From the NCBI GenBank assembly GCA_035628505.1, contig DASPJR010000118.1, forward strand, positions 21,688 to 85,687: 64,000 nucleotides of DNA, written 5' to 3'. A program made the position numbers and the translations under genes. Within the stretch, counting starts at the first letter, position 1. Every line of letters starts with the position of its first letter. Below are positions 60,607 to 64,000 of the stretch, piece after piece. The notes beneath the pieces were generated by a model that did no database searches, was not told the origin of the DNA, and saw only the letters and a list, made by a program, of their open reading frames with translations. Source of the DNA: DASPJR01 sp035628505 (GTDB lineage: Bacteria; Planctomycetota; SZUA-567; H5-PLA8).

Positions 60607-62205
60607 ATGACTCTCTCCCGCCGCTCCATTCTGAAGAACACGCTTGCAGCAGGCGCACTGCTGTGTGCCCCAAATCTTGCTCGGGGCGAAGACCGGCCCG
60701 CAGAATCGCACGCCTGCGACGTGCTCGTGTATGGCTCAACTCCCGGCGGCGTCGCGGCCGCAATCGAAGCGGCGCGCAACGGCGCGCGCGTGATACTCGC
60801 GTGTCCTAAGAAAAACCCCGGCGGCATGTCGGCAAGCGGCCTGTGCACGACCGATGCCGTGCGGCGCCACCTCTTTGGCGGGTTCGTCACGGAGTTCGTC
60901 AACGAAGTGCGCGCGTGGTATGTGAAGAATCTCGGCGAGAATCATCCTGATTTTAAACTGTGCCACGACGGCTGGTACTACGAGCCCTCGGTCGCTGAAG
61001 CCGGTTTCCGTGCTCTGATGCAGAAGTATGAAAGTCTGCGCTTTCTGCCGGAGAACTGGCTTTCGGCCGCAACGGTGAATAATGGACGGATCGAAAAAGT
61101 GCGTCTCGAGGGTGTCGCTGGAAAGACAATCGAGATCAAAGCAAAAACATTTATCGACGGAACATACGAAGGCGATCTGGCGGCCGTCGCGGGAGCACCC
61201 TGCCGCGTGGCGCGCGAGTCGCGCCAGGAATTTGGCGAGTCGCTCGCGGGCATCCATTACATGGACTTCCGCAGCGGAAAAGAGATTCCCACGCCGCAAT
61301 CCGGGGAGGCCTCGATCGCCATCCAGGCGTTCTGCGCGCGGTCCATTATTACAACGGACGAGGAGCACCGCGTTCCGATTCAGAAGCCGGCCACCTACGA
61401 GCAGCACCTGCAGGATTTCCTGCCGCTGCTGCAGGACTTCAAATCCGGCCGCGTGAAGAAGCTTGGCAGTATTCTGGCGATGTGCCCGCTTCCGCGCAAA
61501 AAAGTAGAGATCAACGGCCACATCGAAGCGCTTACGTCGATCAATTGTCCCGGCATCTCGTGGGCGTATCCGGATGCCGGCAGGCAGATGCGCGTGGAAC
61601 TCGACCGCTTCCACGTCGATCACGTCGCCGGGCTGATGCATTTTCTACAGACCGAAAAACAGGTGCCCGATGAAATCGCCTCCGAAGCGCGGCGGTACGG
61701 CCTGCACGATCAGGAGTTTAAAGATAATCAGCATTGGCCCTGGCAGATCTATGTGCGTCAGGGGCGGCGCATCGTCGGGCGCGAGATCATCACGCAGCAC
61801 AATTTCATTGTCGATCCGAAAACGGGCCGCACGCCGCAGGTGCCGCACCCCGTTGCGATGGGCGAGCACTCCTTTGATATTCATCCCTGTCACGACCGGC
61901 GCTGGGCGCATAAGGGATTTATGGAAGGCGTGCTCTGGTATCCATCCAAGTCAAAAGGTCCGGCACAGCCGGGGCAGATTCCCTATGGCGCGCTGCTTCC
62001 CAAAGGCATTGATAATCTTCTGGTGCCGGTCGCGATGTCGAGCACGCATATAGCGATGTCGGTGCTGCGCATGGAGCCGGTGTGGATGACGACCGGCCAG
62101 GTCGCCGGCCTGGCAGCGGCGAATGCGCTGAGCAGCAATTCAAACGTCGCCAACATCGATCCGGATGTGCTGCCCAGGAAGCTGAACATCAAAACGCAGC
62201 CGTAG
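60607..62205 (+). CDS. Tat-exported FAD-dependent oxidoreductase
   Basis: 532 residues from ATG 60607 (AAGGAT ribosome site; TTG one codon earlier). A twin-arginine signal (LSRRSILKNTLAAGALL) precedes the FAD dinucleotide-binding motif DVLVYGSTPGGVAAAIEAAR near 40, modified as GSTPGG. Other family features are GGMSASGLCTTD near 80 and the C-terminal LRMEPVWMTTGQVAGLAAAN, as in FAD_oxidored/xanthan-lyase-like proteins. It is thought to oxidise a sugar or polysaccharide unit in the periplasm. FAD would be inserted before export, which explains the Tat signal. The next gene is a cupin 105 bases on. Confidence 0.88.
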   Translation: MTLSRRSILKNTLAAGALLCAPNLARGEDRPAESHACDVLVYGSTPGGVAAAIEAARNGARVILACPKKNPGGMSASGLCTTDAVRRHLFGGFVTEFVNEVRAWYVKNLGENHPDFKLCHDGWYYEPSVAEAGFRALMQKYESLRFLPENWLSAATVNNGRIEKVRLEGVAGKTIEIKAKTFIDGTYEGDLAAVAGAPCRVARESRQEFGESLAGIHYMDFRSGKEIPTPQSGEASIAIQAFCARSIITTDEEHRVPIQKPATYEQHLQDFLPLLQDFKSGRVKKLGSILAMCPLPRKKVEINGHIEALTSINCPGISWAYPDAGRQMRVELDRFHVDHVAGLMHFLQTEKQVPDEIASEARRYGLHDQEFKDNQHWPWQIYVRQGRRIVGREIITQHNFIVDPKTGRTPQVPHPVAMGEHSFDIHPCHDRRWAHKGFMEGVLWYPSKSKGPAQPGQIPYGALLPKGIDNLLVPVAMSSTHIAMSVLRMEPVWMTTGQVAGLAAANALSSNSNVANIDPDVLPRKLNIKTQP

Positions 62206-62310
62206 CGCACGTGTGCGATTCCAAAAAACGTATGCGTTTGTAATAGAAGAGCCTGCCGGGATGGGATAAATTTCAGGCGTTCAGTTGAACGTTTGAAAGA
62301 AGGAGCATCT

Positions 62311-62760
62311 ATGCCGGCCACGGGCGTGAAACGCAATTCAAAGCGCAAAGTCTCAGTCAAGGTCCCAGTATCGATTCCCGGAGCCGATGACACTCCGATC
62401 GATACCGGGCTGAAGGATCCGTTCATCATCGCCGACCTGCCGGCAGTCGCTCCCGTGAAATGCCCCTGCGGACAATCGAGACGTGGATTCGTCAGGCCCG
62501 ACAACAGCACCGCCACCATTCACCAGGTCGACATCTCGGCTGATGCCAAGGCGCACTATCACAAACTGCTGACCGAGACATATTACTTTCTGGAATGCGA
62601 CGGGCCCTGCTTCATGGAACTGGATGGAAAGAAGTATCCGGTCAAGCCGGGGATGGCCGTCATGATCCGGCCGGGCACACGGCACCGCGCAGTAGGCAAG
62701 ATGAAGATACTCAACTTCGTTGTCCCGCCGTTCGACGAGCGTGATGAATGGTTCGACTGA
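62311..62760 (+). CDS. Cupin domain protein
   Basis: 149 residues from ATG 62311, with an AAGGAG ribosome site; an earlier in-frame start at 62293 is less likely. A basic N-terminal tail is followed by a conserved cupin barrel. Metal ligands are visible: HYHKLLTETYYFLE (His-x-His, Glu) near 98-106 and the later GTRHRA His near 136. An unusual Cys cluster (KCPCGQSRR) lies near 55 before the barrel. It probably binds iron or manganese, or a small sugar. A link to the FAD oxidoreductase is possible by proximity only. Confidence 0.85.
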   Translation: MPATGVKRNSKRKVSVKVPVSIPGADDTPIDTGLKDPFIIADLPAVAPVKCPCGQSRRGFVRPDNSTATIHQVDISADAKAHYHKLLTETYYFLECDGPCFMELDGKKYPVKPGMAVMIRPGTRHRAVGKMKILNFVVPPFDERDEWFD

Positions 62761-63039
62761 ACGTGTGCAATTAATTATTGAACAAGAACATAGAGAATTG
62801 CAGCAGCAGCCGAGCGAAAAAGCGTCTTTATAGATAGGCGACGAAATTTTTGAAAAAGTCGGCAACAATCCTGTAGTTTGGAAGTCCAATACAGGAATTA
62901 CAGGGTGCACAGGTGCGTCCAGTTTGTAACGAATGCGTAAAGTGGGCTTAATTGCTTTGACTTCACGTTTGCGTAACGGTTAGAACGTAAAGCCTACTTC
63001 TAACTGCTTTCCGTTTTATAGGTTGGAGAACGTAAAGAC

Positions 63040-64000
63040 ATGCGCTGTTCATACTTGTGTCTGCTCCTGATTGTCGCAGCTTCGGGTCTTTTTGCCGCGG
63101 AAAAGGGCGATCGTGATAAGGCGATGGCGCTCCTGACGGGCGCCGATTCTCTCATTACCGCCAACGAACACCAGAAGGCCGCGGACATGTGCAAGCGCGC
63201 CCTGAGCGAGGACGCTTCGTGTCCGGCTGCCTATTTCAAGCTCGCGCAATGCAACGAACAGCTCCGCCAGAATAAGGAAGCATTTAAGAACTATCAGACT
63301 GCCGCGGACCTGGCGAAAAAAGAAAACGACCTCGTCCTTTCCCGCAAAGCCACCAGCGCCGCGGAAAAAATCGGGGGCGGCGCCATCCAGATTACGGCCG
63401 CCGACAGCAAGCTCGTCGATAAACTCCTGCCCCTCGCCGACGAAGCTTTTAACGACGATCAGCTCGAAACAGCCCGTTCAGCCTACGCCTCGATCCTGGC
63501 TCTCAAACCGCAGCATGAGAAAGCAAAAGAAGGCCTGGCCAAAACCGAAAAAGCCATCGAAGCGCGTGGCGACCCGATCAAGGCGCGCATCGCTGCAGCG
63601 ATGCTGGCCGAGGTCTTTTACAACATGGGCATCGGTGAAAAAGACAAGGCCACGAAGATGGCTCAGGAAATTGCTTCCAAGCACGGCAGCACCGAGGCCG
63701 GCCGCGAAGCCGAGCAGCTCCTGGCCAACAACTTTGAGCCGCCGAGCAACATCGATGCGCAGCTGGCGGAAGCCAAGAAACAGATGAAGGAACGGGCGGA
63801 GAAAGCCAGGCGCGTTGCCGCGGTCAAGCCGGTCACAACGACGACCACCAGCAGTGTCGCCAAATCAGCTCCCGCCACCGGTCTGGACGTAGAAGCCATC
63901 GAGAAAGTCGCCATAGACGATGCCAAGAAGACGGCCAAGGACAAGCTGGTTCCTTCCTATAAGGACTGCTACGCCAAGGGCAAGGATTTCTATTCCAAGG
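63040..64000 (+). CDS. Secreted TPR-repeat protein (3' end beyond the window)
   Basis: At least 320 residues, running off the right edge. A GGAGAA ribosome site precedes the ATG at 63040. A signal peptide (MRCSYLCLLLIVAASGLFA) leads to TPR-like helical repeats (ITANEHQKAADMCKRALSED, ASCPAAYFKLAQCNEQLRQN, LETARSAYASILALKPQHEK). A charged linker and a Thr/Ser-rich spacer (TTTTTSSVAKSAPATG) follow. It is likely a periplasmic or outer-membrane-associated scaffold. The upstream gap (62761-63039) holds repeated ACGTAAAG words and a TGCACAGGTGC word shared with 18601-18611. Confidence 0.82.
   Translation, partial: MRCSYLCLLLIVAASGLFAAEKGDRDKAMALLTGADSLITANEHQKAADMCKRALSEDASCPAAYFKLAQCNEQLRQNKEAFKNYQTAADLAKKENDLVLSRKATSAAEKIGGGAIQITAADSKLVDKLLPLADEAFNDDQLETARSAYASILALKPQHEKAKEGLAKTEKAIEARGDPIKARIAAAMLAEVFYNMGIGEKDKATKMAQEIASKHGSTEAGREAEQLLANNFEPPSNIDAQLAEAKKQMKERAEKARRVAAVKPVTTTTTSSVAKSAPATGLDVEAIEKVAIDDAKKTAKDKLVPSYKDCYAKGKDFYSK

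Overview
The window is about 60% G+C, mostly protein-coding, and carries no rRNA, tRNA, CRISPR array, transposase or plasmid gene that I can see. Gene content suggests a free-living, Gram-negative, heterotrophic bacterium of the PVC group (Planctomycetota / Verrucomicrobiota / Lentisphaerota). The pointers are twin-arginine-exported Gfo/Idh oxidoreductases, DUF1080, DUF4091 and DUF6797-type secreted proteins, kelch/PKD/Ig-domain exoproteins, a transmembrane Ser/Thr kinase with a huge C-terminal repeat region, an outer-membrane beta-barrel porin, and families of long inverted repeats in intergenic DNA. The phylum call is inference.

Region 1 (1-14.9 kb) is a nitrate assimilation locus read on the minus strand, after the 3' end of an unrelated sugar-dehydrogenase-like propeller gene. 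In transcription order it holds an outer-membrane porin, a Tat-exported nitrate-binding protein (NrtA), a single protein fusing a complete NarK-type MFS nitrate carrier to an NrtB-type ABC permease, an NrtD ATPase, a fused ferredoxin/DmsC-like membrane electron donor, nitrate reductase (NasA), and nitrite reductase NirB and NirD. The last four genes overlap or touch. Together they would take nitrate from outside the cell to ammonium.

Region 2 (15-28 kb) is mixed: two overlapping RlaP/YcgL-type nucleotidyltransferases, a secreted Gfo/Idh protein, a kelch-PKD exoprotein carrying dispersed repeats inside its reading frame, an RCK-type ion-channel-like protein ending in a RyR domain, a DUF4091 glycosidase-like protein, an EF-hand protein and a small nucleotidyltransferase-fold gene.

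Region 3 (28.3-33.7 kb) is a sugar operon: a GntR/HutC regulator, then a DhnA-type class I aldolase, a Gfo/Idh dehydrogenase, an unknown protein and a xylose-isomerase-family protein, ending at a terminator. The same palindrome (TGTCATGACA) sits before the regulator and before the aldolase. The gaps between these genes each hold a different long inverted-repeat element.

Region 4 (33.9-54 kb) holds a vanadium haloperoxidase with Ig-like domains, small exported proteins, glycerate kinase, a zinc-ribbon membrane protein, GatA, an alkaline-phosphatase-superfamily hydrolase, a glycosyltransferase flanked by two related repeats, a lipoprotein, membrane stress-like proteins, a lipoprotein fusing a serine hydrolase to a NamZ muramidase domain, a Tudor protein paired with a duplicated and degenerate metallopeptidase/VWA protein, and an Ig-domain exoprotein.

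Region 5 (54-64 kb) holds the receptor-like kinase, a LON-domain protein, a NikR-like repressor without its nickel ligands, a DUF1080 protein, a Tat-exported FAD oxidoreductase, a cupin and the start of a secreted TPR protein. All start choices, domain calls and counts were made by eye.
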